Source: JAOUEA01 sp963790335 (lineage in GTDB: Bacteria; Actinomycetota; UBA4738; HRBIN12). Taken from it: DNA of 64,000 nt. Positions within the stretch are counted from its first letter, which is position 1; each line of letters opens with the position of its first letter. Positions 35,163 to 44,661 of this stretch are shown piece by piece. The notes beneath the pieces were generated by a model. It saw only the letters and a program-made list of their open reading frames with translations. It had not been told where the DNA came from and made no database searches. Location of the stretch: assembly GCA_963790335.1 (NCBI GenBank), contig CAWBOB010000010.1, positions 1 through 64,000 on the forward strand, read 5' to 3'. The position numbers and the translations under genes were made by a program.

Positions 35163-37627
35163 GCAGACGAACCGCACGCCTGCTGGCGATGAGCGTCCTG
35201 GTGGCCTGCATCGTCTCCGCCGTCGTCTCGATCCCGATCGGCATCGCCTCGCAGCAGCGCATCGAGCCCGGGCAGATCGTGATCGTCGGCGACCTGACGA
35301 CGCCAGGCATGCAGGAGACGCTCGACGAGACCGAGGCGGAGCGCGACGCCGGCGATCCGCTTCAGGAGACCACGGGTGGGTTCAACCCGGGGTTCGGGGT
35401 CCTCATCGTGCTGCTCGTGCTGTGGATCAGCATCGGCGTGATCATCGTGTCGCGCCAGCCCGGGAACTGGGCCGGGTGGTTGTTCATCATCACCGGCGCA
35501 CCCTTCCCGCTGCTGGCGTTGGGCCAGGCTCTCGTGGTCTACGAGCTCAAGGTCGAGCCCGGCTCGGTGCCGTTCATCGAGCTCCTGGCGACGCTCACCG
35601 AATACGCCCTGTACCCGATCGCCCTCGTCCCATTGCTGTTCCTCTTGTATCCAGACGGCCATCCGCCCACTCCCCGCTGGCGGTGGGCGATCAGAGGCTT
35701 GGTGGGCGGCACGGCGGTGGCTGTCGCGGGATTCGTCGTGCGGCCCGGGCCGTACAACGCCTGGATCGGGGACGGGATCCTGTACGAGAACCCGCTCGGC
35801 ATCGATGCGCTGTCCGGCGTGGCACCCCTGATCATCCTGGGGGGCACCGTCGTCGCACTCGCCTGTGCGCTCTCGTCGGTCGTCGCGGTGCGCATGCGGT
35901 TCAAGCGCTCGACGGGCGAAGAGCGGCAGCGCATGCGCGTGCTGGTCTTCGTCGCGTCGATCGCCGGCGCGTTCTTCGCGCTGCAGTGGCTCATCGGGCT
36001 GGGCGCCGAGCTGCTCGGCGTCTACGGAGAGGAAGAGGATTCGCCGATCTTCGGCATCTTCTTCGGCCTGACGGCCCTCACGCTGGCGGCGGGGGTGCCG
36101 CTCGCGTACCTCGTCGCCATCTTCCGCTATCGCCTCTACGACCTGGACCTCGTGATCCGCAAGACCGTGCAGTACGGCGTGGTGGTCGTCGCGTTCATGC
36201 TGCTCGGATTCGTCATCGTGGCGGCGGTGCCGGCCCTGGTATTCGGCATCGGCGCGAGCACGGACGTGATCCCGACCCTGCTCTTCGCAGGCGTGCTGGC
36301 CGCGGTGTTCCTCTGGCTCCGACCACGCGCCGTGCGCCTGGCCAACCGCTTCGTCTACGGCAAGCGCGCAACTCCCTACGAGGTGCTCTCGGAGTTCAGC
36401 GAGCGGGTCGGTGAGACGTACTCGACCGACGACGTGCTGCCGCGCATGGCGCAGGTCGTGACGGAAGCCACCGGAGCGCAGCGAGCCGACGTGTGGTTGC
36501 TGGTCGGGTCGCAGCTGCGGCCCGAGGCGTCGTGGCCCGCCGGCGCCGTCGTGCCCGCGCCACGGCGGCTCGTCGGCGACGTGGTCGAACCGGTGGCCGG
36601 AGAGCACGTCGCCGAGGTCCGTCACCAGGGCGAGCTTCTCGGCGCCATCACGCTCGAGCCGGCGCCGGACGACCCCATGAACCCAGCTAAGGAGCTGCTC
36701 GTGCGCGACCTCGCCGGGCAGGCGGGTCTCGTGCTGCGGAACGTGCGGTTGATCGAGGAGCTCCGCGCATCGCGGCAGCGCCTGGTGGCCGCCCAGGACG
36801 CCGAGCGGCGCAAGCTCGAACGGAACATCCACGACGGTGTGCAGCAACAGCTCGTGGCCCTCACGGTGCAGATGCGCCTCGCCGAGCAGCTGGCGGAACG
36901 CGACCCGCAGAAGACGCGCGAGATGCTCGCCGGGCTCCAAGGCCAGACCAACGCCGCGCTCGACGACCTGCGTGACCTGGCCCGCGGCATCTACCCGCCG
37001 CTGCTCGCCGACAAGGGGCTCGGTGCCGCGCTCGCCGCCCAAGCACGCAAGGCCGCCGTGCCCACCACGGTCGAAGCGAACGATCTCGGCCGATACCCGC
37101 AGGACGTCGAGGCGGCCGTCTACTTCACCTGCCTCGAGGCGCTCAACAACACCGCCAAGTACGCGGAAGCCTCACGGGCGGTGATCACGCTCGCACAACG
37201 CAACGGTGCGCTGGAGTTCACAGTGAGCGACGACGGTCGCGGCTTCGACCAGGCGGAGTCGACCGGTGGCACCGGACTGCAGGGCATCGCCGATCGCCTC
37301 GATGCGATCGGTGGCACGCTCCGGGTCGAGAGCGCTCCCGAAGAGGGCACGATGCTCTCCGGTTCCATCCCCACGGAGGCAACGGATGCTCGAAGCACCG
37401 CGTGCTCGCCGGGCTTGGGCGCTCTGGGCGGTGTTGCTGTGCCTGACCGCCGCGGCGGTGACCCTGTCGATCGCCAACGACACCTTCGATGGGTTCGTGG
37501 CGATCGCGGCGCCCATGATGCTCGGTTACGGCACGATGGGGGCATTCGTCGCGGCCCGTGTTCCGGGCAACCCGCTCGGCTGGCTGATGCTGACGATCGG
37601 CCTCGGCTTCAGCGTCGCTCGGCTTGA
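35159..37627 (+). CDS. Multi-TM histidine kinase (island kinase 5), 3' end uncertain
   Basis: The GTG start overlaps the preceding kinase stop. An N-terminal helix and a ~70-residue extracytoplasmic loop are followed by a helix bundle with LFLLYPDGHPPTPRWRW and AIFRYRLYDLDLVIRKTV. GAF (GKRATPYEVLSEFSERVGET), HisKA_3 (ERNIHDGVQQQLVAL) and HATPase (LEALNNTAKYAEAS, DDGRGFD) follow. Catalytic homology ends near 37385 (SGSIPTEATD). The frame then runs 240 bases further into the next kinase gene as Arg/Gly-rich, unrelated translation. I infer a lost stop through an indel near 37380-37440; the true protein is probably ~740 residues. Confidence 0.88.
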   Translation: MSRRTARLLAMSVLVACIVSAVVSIPIGIASQQRIEPGQIVIVGDLTTPGMQETLDETEAERDAGDPLQETTGGFNPGFGVLIVLLVLWISIGVIIVSRQPGNWAGWLFIITGAPFPLLALGQALVVYELKVEPGSVPFIELLATLTEYALYPIALVPLLFLLYPDGHPPTPRWRWAIRGLVGGTAVAVAGFVVRPGPYNAWIGDGILYENPLGIDALSGVAPLIILGGTVVALACALSSVVAVRMRFKRSTGEERQRMRVLVFVASIAGAFFALQWLIGLGAELLGVYGEEEDSPIFGIFFGLTALTLAAGVPLAYLVAIFRYRLYDLDLVIRKTVQYGVVVVAFMLLGFVIVAAVPALVFGIGASTDVIPTLLFAGVLAAVFLWLRPRAVRLANRFVYGKRATPYEVLSEFSERVGETYSTDDVLPRMAQVVTEATGAQRADVWLLVGSQLRPEASWPAGAVVPAPRRLVGDVVEPVAGEHVAEVRHQGELLGAITLEPAPDDPMNPAKELLVRDLAGQAGLVLRNVRLIEELRASRQRLVAAQDAERRKLERNIHDGVQQQLVALTVQMRLAEQLAERDPQKTREMLAGLQGQTNAALDDLRDLARGIYPPLLADKGLGAALAAQARKAAVPTTVEANDLGRYPQDVEAAVYFTCLEALNNTAKYAEASRAVITLAQRNGALEFTVSDDGRGFDQAESTGGTGLQGIADRLDAIGGTLRVESAPEEGTMLSGSIPTEATDARSTACSPGLGALGGVAVPDRRGGDPVDRQRHLRWVRGDRGAHDARLRHDGGIRRGPCSGQPARLADADDRPRLQRRSA

Positions 37628-39425
37628 GCGACGAGTACCTGGTGTGGGCCGTCCGGAACGAGGCGCCGCTGCAGGCCGTGGCCGCCTGGCTCACGAACTG
37701 GATCTTCGTCGTCACGTTCTCACCGCTGCCCGCTGATCCTGCTGCTCTTCCCCACGGGACGGGTGCCATCACCGCGGTGGCGGGTCGTGCTGGTCGCGAT
37801 GGGGGTGTGCGTCGCCTGCCTGGCGATCGGCAGCTGGATCCGGCCCGGTGACGTCGAGGCCGACGTCCCGTTCCGGAACCCGACGGGTGTCGCAGGCTCT
37901 CCGGCGTGTCCGACGTGTTGGCGACCATCGGATCCATCGCGGGTCTCTTCGCGGCCCTGGGATCGGTCGCGGCGCTGATCGTGCGGTACCGCACGTCGGC
38001 CGATGCCGAGCGGCAGCAGATCCGGGCGCTCGCGTACCTGGCGGGACTCGCGGTCCTGCTCCTGGTCGCATCGATCGCGACATCGGGCGACGAGGCCAAC
38101 CCGTCCACGCTGAACGAGTTCTTGTTCCTCAGCTTCTTCTTCTGCATCGGCATCGCGTTCCCGGCGGCGATCGGATACTCGATCCTGCGGCACCGGCTCT
38201 ACGACATCGACGTCGTCGTGAAGAAGACGGTGACGTACTCGATCGTGGCCATCACGCTCACCGGGCTCTATCTCGCGTTCGTCACGGTCGCGACGCTGGT
38301 GAACTTCTCGCGGCTGTTCTTCGCGGTCGTGCTGCTAGTGCTCACCTTCCGGCCGGTGCGCCGCACGGCCCGCTCGATCGCCGATCGCTTGATCTACGGA
38401 CGTCGCGCGACGCCCGTACGAGGTGCTGAGCGAGTTCTCCGAGCGCATGTCGGAGACGTACTCGACCGACGACGTGCTGCCCCGCATGGCGCAGGTGCTG
38501 CAGGGCGCGACCGGAGCGACGAGGGCCGACGTCTGGCTCCGCGTCGGTCGCGAGCTCCGAGCACGGGCGTCCGCTCCCGGGCGGAGGGTCGCCTCACGCT
38601 CCCGGTGGCCGCCGCGGACGACGCATCGCCGGCGCTGCCCGGCGACTTCGCCGCCGAGGTGCGTCATCAGGGAGCGCTGCTGGGGGCCCTCACCGTCGAG
38701 ATGCCGGCGAACGATCCGCTGGACCCGTCGAGGGAGCGGCTCGTGCGCGACCTCGCCGCGCAGGCCGGTCCGGTGCTGCGCAACGTTCGTCTGATCGAGG
38801 AGCTGCGGGCATCGCGCCAGCGACTGGTCGCGGCCCAGGACGCCGAGCGCCGCAAGCTCGAGCGGAACATCCACGATGGCGCCCAGCAGCAGCTGGTCGC
38901 GCTCGGCGTCAAGCTCCGGCTGGCCGACGCGCTGGTCGATCGCGACGCGCGACAAGGCGCACGAGCTGCTCACGCAGCTCCAGGCCGAGACGCAGGGTGC
39001 GATCGACGACCTGCGCGACCTCGCACGCGGCATCTATCCGCCGTTGCTCGCGGACCAGCGGCCTCGGCCCGGCGCTCGAGGCACAGGCCAGGAAGTCGGC
39101 CGTTCCCGTCGACGTCGCGGCCGATGGCGTGGGGCGGCTCGGGCAGGACGTGGAGGCAGCCGTCTACTTCTCGTGCCTCGAGGCCCTGCAGAACATCGCG
39201 AAGTACGCGAACGCGTCGAGTGCAACGATCTCGCTCGCACAGCACGACGGCCGGCTCGACTTCTCCGTGACCGACGACGGTGCGGGGTTCGACGTCGCAG
39301 CCGTCGAACGGGGAAGCGGCCTGCAGGGCATGGCCGACCGCATGGATGCGATCGGTGGCTCCCTGGTCGTCGAGAGCGCACCGGGAGCCGGCACGACCGT
39401 GCGAGGAACCATCCAGGTCGTCTGA
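37386..39425 (+). pseudogene. Multi-TM histidine kinase (island kinase 6), about seven frameshifts
   Basis: ATG 37386 opens a frame with the typical first helices (AWALWAVLLCLTAAAVTL). Coding similarity then hops frame near 37615, 37735, 37895, 38412, 38580, 38945 and 39058. Together the pieces cover a complete island kinase: LILLLFPTGRVPSPRWR, SILRHRLYDIDVVVKKTV, GAF (YEVLSEFSERMSETYSTDD), HisKA_3 (ERNIHDGAQQQLVALGVKL) and HATPase (LEALQNIAKYANAS, DDGAGFD) ending at 39425. Several breaks sit in short C or G runs. Either this is a locally bad consensus or a true pseudogene; no internal stop unrelated to a frame change was seen, which favours sequence error. Confidence 0.8.
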
Positions 39426-39434
39426 GCGAGACTA

Positions 39435-39824
39435 CTAAGGTTCGGTCGCGGCATCGCTGCTCGCCGTGGCCCACGCGTCCTCGAGCCGGTCGGGACCGAA
39501 GATCGCCTTGGGGATGTACGCCGAAGCCCCGCACTCCGCGGCGCGGGGCGCGTATTCCTCTTCTTCGTACGTCGAGAGCAGCAACACGACGACGGCGCCC
39601 TCTCCGGCCGCCAGGATCTGGCGTGTCGCGTCGAGGCCGTTGATGCCCGGAAGGTTCACGTCCATGAGCACGAGGTCGGGCGCGAGCTCGGCCGCCATGG
39701 TGACGGAATCCTCGCCGGTCTCGGCCTCGCCGACGACCTCGAAGCCATCGGTCGCCTCGACGACCATGCGGGCGGCCATGCGGAACGGCGCCTGGTCGTC
39801 GACGATGAGGACTCGAACGGTCAT
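39435..39824 (-). CDS. Receiver-only response regulator
   Basis: 129 residues from ATG 39824. A single receiver domain with acidic pocket (VDDQ), phospho-acceptor Asp55 (LVLMDVNLPG) and Lys in YIPKAIFG; there is no output domain. The C-terminal tail is short and acidic. It converges on the last kinase gene with 9 bases between the stops. Receiver-only proteins usually act as phosphate sinks or by protein contact, so a role in cross-talk among the island kinases is plausible but inferred. Confidence 0.88.
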   Translation of the reverse strand: MTVRVLIVDDQAPFRMAARMVVEATDGFEVVGEAETGEDSVTMAAELAPDLVLMDVNLPGINGLDATRQILAAGEGAVVVLLLSTYEEEEYAPRAAECGASAYIPKAIFGPDRLEDAWATASSDAATEP

Positions 39825-39944
39825 GTGGTCATGCTCCTCCACCGAAGAGCGTCCCACCGTGACATGCCGGCGCCAGTGATGCCAGCACCACTTCCGGCAG
39901 GGTGGCCACCCCGAACACCTACCGAGTTCCGCGCCGACTCACGT

Positions 39945-39950
39945 TACCGT
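39945..39950 (+). promoter_or_regulatory. -10-like hexamer of the M36 peptidase gene
   Basis: TACCGT lies 36 bases before the GTG start of the metallopeptidase, leaving room for a short leader with the GAAAGGG ribosome-binding site at 39974-39980. Confidence 0.3.
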
Positions 39951-39986
39951 TCGGCGCATCTGCATCGGCGAGCGAAAGGGTCAGCG

Positions 39987-42710
39987 GTGAAGGCACGCGT
40001 CCGCATCACCGTCGCGGCTTCCTGCTGTGCGGCGCTCGCGATGGCGGGCTTCCCGGCGACGAGCGCCGCGCAGCGAAGCACGACCACGGCCGGCGCGGTC
40101 CCGGCGGGACAGCGCCGGGGTGCGATCGTTCAGATGGACCCCTCGTTCGGCACCGTGCGCATGACCGCCCGGCTCGACGGGATGCTGACCGGTCCGTCGG
40201 GCGACACCCCTCGCCGCATCGCGCTCGGGTACGTACGTCGCAACCTCACGGCCCTCGGGCTGACCGCGGCTGATGTCGACACGCTCGCGTTCCACCGTGA
40301 CTACGTGGACGTGCTGGGCACCCATCACCTGTCGTGGACGCAGCGCATCGGCGGGCTCGTCGCGTTCCAGGTCGGGCTCGAAGCTGCCGTCACCGCCGAC
40401 GGCCGGCTGGCCGCGATCTCCGGACCGGTCGCTCCGGGGCTGACCGCTCCGGCGGGCCGATTCGAGATCGGGCACGACGACGCGCTCGCGACGGCGAGGA
40501 CGGCGGCCGGCGCGCCGGCGAGGGTCGCCCGCAACGGCATCGACTCCGCCGAGCGCATCGTCTTCCCGCTCCCGGACGGTGGAGCGCGCCTGGCCTGGAA
40601 GACGAGGGTGTTCGCCTCGCCCGAGCGCGTCGATCTCACCGTGGTCGACGGACGCACGGGGCGCGTGCTCTGGCGGCGGAACACCGTCGTCGGCGCCGAC
40701 CAGGTCGGCTCGGGGCTCGCGTGGCCCTACTACCCGAGTCAGACCATCTCCAACGGCGGAGGCGTCCAGACCCCCGTGACCTTCCCGGTCGCCGACGCCA
40801 CCGCGCTCTCGGGCAACTTCGCGCACGTGTTCCACGACTTCCACGGAACGTTCAGGAACCCTCCGCCTCCCGGAAGCGAGGTGCCGGCCATCGATGCCGG
40901 CGCGTTGTCATGGACCTCTCGGGCCGCGCTCGTGAGCACGCGGCCTGTGCAGAACTGCACCCCGGACTGGAACTGCACCTGGAACTCCAAGGTGCCCTAC
41001 AGCTGGCTCCGCAACAGCACCGCGAGCGCCACGAACTCCTACTGGCTGCTCAACCGCTTCCACGATCATCTCGAGTCGAACCCGATCGGGTTCACGGAGG
41101 CGGCCGGCAACTTCGAGCTCGTGAACGAGGACGGACAGGGAGGGCTCGACGGCGACCCGGTGATCGCCGCGTCGATGCTCGGAGCCGACGGTCGGCGCGG
41201 GTTCCCCGACTTCGTCAACAACGCGTTCATCGTGCCCACAGCCGACGGCGAGTCGCCGTACATCGGGTTGTTCCTGTTCCGCAAGGAGGACTACGGGCCC
41301 AGGGTTCCGTTCGGTCCGGGCTTCCCGACCAGCGACGCCGGCGTGGACGCCATGATCGTGTACCACGAGTACACGCACGGTCTCTCGCATCGGCTGGTCA
41401 CGACCGCAGACGGCGAGCCGGCGCTGTGGAGCTTCCAGTCCGGATCGATGGGGGAGGCGTGGAGCGACTGGTACGCGCTCGACCTGCTCGATGCCGAGGG
41501 CTACGCCGGCGACGGCCCCGGTGTCGACCTTCCGGTCGGCGAGTACATCACCGGCGGCGACGGCATCAGGTTCCAATTCGCCGACTGCCGGGTCGACAGC
41601 GAAGCGGCCGACTGTCCGGAGCCGCGGCGAGCCGACGACGGCGTGGGGCCGGGAGGCTTCACGTACGGCGATCTGGGCCACATCGCCGGATTCCCCGAGG
41701 TGCACACCGACGGCGAGATCTGGCTGCAGACGCTGTGGGAGCTGCGCGACACCCTGGGAAGCGTTCCGACCCAACGGCTCGTCACGAGGGCGATGGAGCT
41801 CTCACCGCCGAACCCGTCGTTCCTCGACATGCGCAACGCGATCCTCGTGGCGGACACGATCGCGTCGGGTGGAGCGAACCACGCCGACATCTGGAACGTG
41901 TTCGCGGGTCGCGGCATGGGTTACTTCGCCGAGACGAACGGCAAGGTCAGGGTCGTCGAAGACTTCTCACTGCCCGTCACGTGCCCCGGCGTCGGCTGCG
42001 GGCGCGTGCAGGGAAGGATCATCGACGCCGACACCGGGGAACCGGTCGTGGGCGCGACGGTGACGATCTCGGGAGCGGCCACCGGCATCCCGGTGCAACT
42101 CGGCGCGACGACCGGGGCCGACGGCACGTACACGATCGACGACGTGCCGAACCATCGCTACCCCCACGTGCACGTCTCCGGCCCCGGATACCTCTCGCGC
42201 TCGATCCGGCAGGTCGACGTCTCCGGAACCAGGGTCCTCGACGCGGCGGTCGTGCGCAACTGGGCTCAGCTCGACGGAGGCACGACGATCACGCGCGCGG
42301 TGAGCGGTGGAGCCGTGAGCGATCTCTGCCCCGTCGAGCTGGCGCTCGACGGCGATCAGCGCACGCAGTGGCAGACCACGAAGCGCGTCGGGGGCCGGCC
42401 GGCATCGGTCACGCTCCGATTCCCGCAGGCGGTCGACCTGCGATCGATCGCGATCGACCCGTCGCCGTGCATGCGCCACGGCACGTACCGCTTACGTGCA
42501 TTCACCCTCTTCACGCGCCAGGATGGCGGCGCGTGGTTCAAAGCGATCGTCAACGACGGGTCGCTGCCTCGTCACCGGCTCGTGCGCTTCGACATCGGAA
42601 GGGGTAGACGCAACGTGACCCAGGTTCGACTGGTGCTGCGGCGGAGCGAACCTGGAGCGCCGAGCGAGATCGGCATCGCCGAGTTCCGGGTGCGAGGCTC
42701 GCCCGCCTGA
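39987..42710 (+). CDS. Secreted M36 (fungalysin-type) zinc metallopeptidase
   Basis: 907 residues from GTG 39987, preceded by GAAAGGG. A signal peptide (about 1-27, cut after ATSA) is followed by an FTP-like propeptide (about 35-230). The M36 catalytic domain has the zinc motif HEYTH near residue 460 and the third ligand Glu in GSMGEAWSDW about 28 residues later, as in fungalysin. A carboxypeptidase-regulatory-like beta domain follows (VQGRIIDADTGEPVVGATV), then a discoidin-like C-terminal domain (ALDGDQRTQWQT, VTLRFPQAVDLRSI). It is probably exported and self-processed, degrading extracellular protein. It is followed by an acyltransferase gene 9 bases on. Confidence 0.92.
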   Translation: MKARVRITVAASCCAALAMAGFPATSAAQRSTTTAGAVPAGQRRGAIVQMDPSFGTVRMTARLDGMLTGPSGDTPRRIALGYVRRNLTALGLTAADVDTLAFHRDYVDVLGTHHLSWTQRIGGLVAFQVGLEAAVTADGRLAAISGPVAPGLTAPAGRFEIGHDDALATARTAAGAPARVARNGIDSAERIVFPLPDGGARLAWKTRVFASPERVDLTVVDGRTGRVLWRRNTVVGADQVGSGLAWPYYPSQTISNGGGVQTPVTFPVADATALSGNFAHVFHDFHGTFRNPPPPGSEVPAIDAGALSWTSRAALVSTRPVQNCTPDWNCTWNSKVPYSWLRNSTASATNSYWLLNRFHDHLESNPIGFTEAAGNFELVNEDGQGGLDGDPVIAASMLGADGRRGFPDFVNNAFIVPTADGESPYIGLFLFRKEDYGPRVPFGPGFPTSDAGVDAMIVYHEYTHGLSHRLVTTADGEPALWSFQSGSMGEAWSDWYALDLLDAEGYAGDGPGVDLPVGEYITGGDGIRFQFADCRVDSEAADCPEPRRADDGVGPGGFTYGDLGHIAGFPEVHTDGEIWLQTLWELRDTLGSVPTQRLVTRAMELSPPNPSFLDMRNAILVADTIASGGANHADIWNVFAGRGMGYFAETNGKVRVVEDFSLPVTCPGVGCGRVQGRIIDADTGEPVVGATVTISGAATGIPVQLGATTGADGTYTIDDVPNHRYPHVHVSGPGYLSRSIRQVDVSGTRVLDAAVVRNWAQLDGGTTITRAVSGGAVSDLCPVELALDGDQRTQWQTTKRVGGRPASVTLRFPQAVDLRSIAIDPSPCMRHGTYRLRAFTLFTRQDGGAWFKAIVNDGSLPRHRLVRFDIGRGRRNVTQVRLVLRRSEPGAPSEIGIAEFRVRGSPA

Positions 42711-42719
42711 CCCGACGCC

Positions 42720-44636
42720 ATGAGCGCGCGTCTTCCCCACGTGCCGGCGCTCGACGGACTGCGAGCCATCGCGGTCGCACTCGTCGTGCTCTTCCACCTG
42801 AGGGTGCCCGGCTTCGGCGCAGGCTTCCTCGGTGTGGACGTCTTCTTCGTGCTCTCGGGGTTCCTGATCACTTCGATCGCGCTCGACGAGATCGACCGCA
42901 CGCGCACGCTGTCGCTCGCGGCGTTCTGGGCCCGGCGCATCAGGCGGTTGGTGCCGGCGCTCGTCGTCTTCCTGGTGGTCGTGGCCACGGTGACATCGAT
43001 GAGCGCGACCTTGACCGAGCGCGAGGCCCTGCGCGGCGACCTGGTCGCGACCGCTTCCTACGTCGCCAACTGGAGGTTCATCGAGTCCAGCAGCTACTTC
43101 GAATCCAACGGTATCGAGTCGCCGCTCGAGCACACGTGGTCGTTGGCGATCGAGGAGCAGTTCTACCTCGCGTGGCCGCTCGCGGTGCTCGCGGCCGGTC
43201 TGCTCACCCGTTGGCGGCGTCCGCGGCGAGCGATCGGACTGCTCGCCGGTGCGGGCGCATTGCTGTCTGCCTTCACACTGGCATGGCTCTGGGACCCCGC
43301 AGCCGTCGAGCGCGCGTACATGGGCACCGGTGCGCGGGTCTTCGAGCCGCTGATCGGTGCCTTCGGTGCGGTCGCGATCGGCTCACCGCGCGTACGCGCG
43401 ATGCTCGACCGCGCCGGATCGGCTCTGGCCGCCGCAGGGGCGGCGGGACTCGTCGCATCGCTCATCTGGATCCGGCCCGACGGCCCGGCGTACTACCGGG
43501 GTGGCGCGGTGCTCGTGAGCGTGACGACGCTCGCGATCGTGGCGTCGGTGTGGCGGGGTGCCGCCGGACCGCTCGGATCCGCGCTCGAGTTCGCGCCGCT
43601 GGCGTGGATCGGCACCATCTCGTACGGCATCTACCTGTGGCACTGGCCGATCATCCTGTGGCTGGGTGTCCGTGAGCCGGCACCGTCGTTCCCGGTGGCG
43701 GGGGCGATCGTCGCGGTGGCGCTGACGATCGGTGTCGCGGCCGCGTCGTTCACGCTCGTCGAAGAGCCGTTCCGCCGAGGCAGGGCCGCAGGCCGGCATG
43801 CGAGACGCCGGGTGCCCTCGCGAGCGTTGGTGCTCGCCACAGCACCGCTGTCGCTCGTGCTCGTCGCCGGCATTTCGATGGCGGCCACCGTCGTGCCCCC
43901 GCCGACGCCGGGCGATGCCGTCGTGATGCTCGTCGGCGACTCCGTTCCCGAGCATCTCGCCGTGACCATCGAGGAACGCTCCGCCGATCGCGGATGGCGG
44001 ATCGTGTCGGCGAGCCACGGGAGCTGCCCTGTGACCGGCGAGGTCGCGACCTATCTGGGTGGCGCACCGGTGCGCGAGGCCGACGCCTGCAGCGACCGCA
44101 TCGTGCCGGAGCAGGATGCGCTCATCACCACGACCGACCCCGATCTCGTGATGTGGTGGGATCGCTGGTCGGTCTCGTCCTTCCTCGCGCGCGACGGCAG
44201 GCTCGCGAGGGCGGGCACGCCGCGCTTCTGGCATGAGCGCCGCGCCGCGCTCCGCGAGGCGGTCGGGCGACTCTCAGCTGCCGGTGCCACGGTCGTGCTC
44301 GTCGCGACCGAACCCCCCGGGCGCAGCGTCACGGCCCGCTGCACCGACGAGCGCTGCCACCAGTGGCTCGAGTTCCAGGTGACCCGTTACGACGACGTCA
44401 CCTCGCGGTGGAACACGATGCTGCGGAGCTACGCGGCGCGGCATCCGCGTGACGCGGCGTTCGTCACCATCACCGACATCGTGTGCGCCACCGACACCTC
44501 ACCGTGCGACGACACCGTGGCCGGCATGCCGGCACGCCCCGACGGAACCCACTACGACGGTGTGGGGGCGGACCTTGTGGCCGACGCGCTCGTGGCGAGA
44601 CTCGCCCCGTACATGGACGCCGCCGCGTCGGCCTGA
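42720..44636 (+). CDS. Acyltransferase-3 / SGNH fusion membrane protein
   Basis: 638 residues. The N-terminal ~370 residues are an acyltransferase-3 domain with about ten helices: PALDGLRAIAVALVVLFHL (the R/H signature), GFLGVDVFFVLSGFLIT, LEHTWSLAIEEQFYLAWPL and YGIYLWHWPIILWLG. The C-terminal ~230 residues are a periplasm-side SGNH hydrolase-like domain with the GDS block (MLVGDSVPEHL) and the DxxH region (RPDGTHYDGVG). Such proteins O-acetylate surface polysaccharides or peptidoglycan (OafA/YrhL group). The substrate is unknown; it may be cotranscribed with the M36 gene. Confidence 0.92.
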   Translation: MSARLPHVPALDGLRAIAVALVVLFHLRVPGFGAGFLGVDVFFVLSGFLITSIALDEIDRTRTLSLAAFWARRIRRLVPALVVFLVVVATVTSMSATLTEREALRGDLVATASYVANWRFIESSSYFESNGIESPLEHTWSLAIEEQFYLAWPLAVLAAGLLTRWRRPRRAIGLLAGAGALLSAFTLAWLWDPAAVERAYMGTGARVFEPLIGAFGAVAIGSPRVRAMLDRAGSALAAAGAAGLVASLIWIRPDGPAYYRGGAVLVSVTTLAIVASVWRGAAGPLGSALEFAPLAWIGTISYGIYLWHWPIILWLGVREPAPSFPVAGAIVAVALTIGVAAASFTLVEEPFRRGRAAGRHARRRVPSRALVLATAPLSLVLVAGISMAATVVPPPTPGDAVVMLVGDSVPEHLAVTIEERSADRGWRIVSASHGSCPVTGEVATYLGGAPVREADACSDRIVPEQDALITTTDPDLVMWWDRWSVSSFLARDGRLARAGTPRFWHERRAALREAVGRLSAAGATVVLVATEPPGRSVTARCTDERCHQWLEFQVTRYDDVTSRWNTMLRSYAARHPRDAAFVTITDIVCATDTSPCDDTVAGMPARPDGTHYDGVGADLVADALVARLAPYMDAAASA

Positions 44637-44661
44637 CGCTCTCGGGTTCGGCCGCGATCGC

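Noticed and set aside
34871..37042. 723-residue open frame on the minus strand
   Set aside because: Antisense to island kinases 4 and 5, whose plus-strand products carry all kinase motifs.
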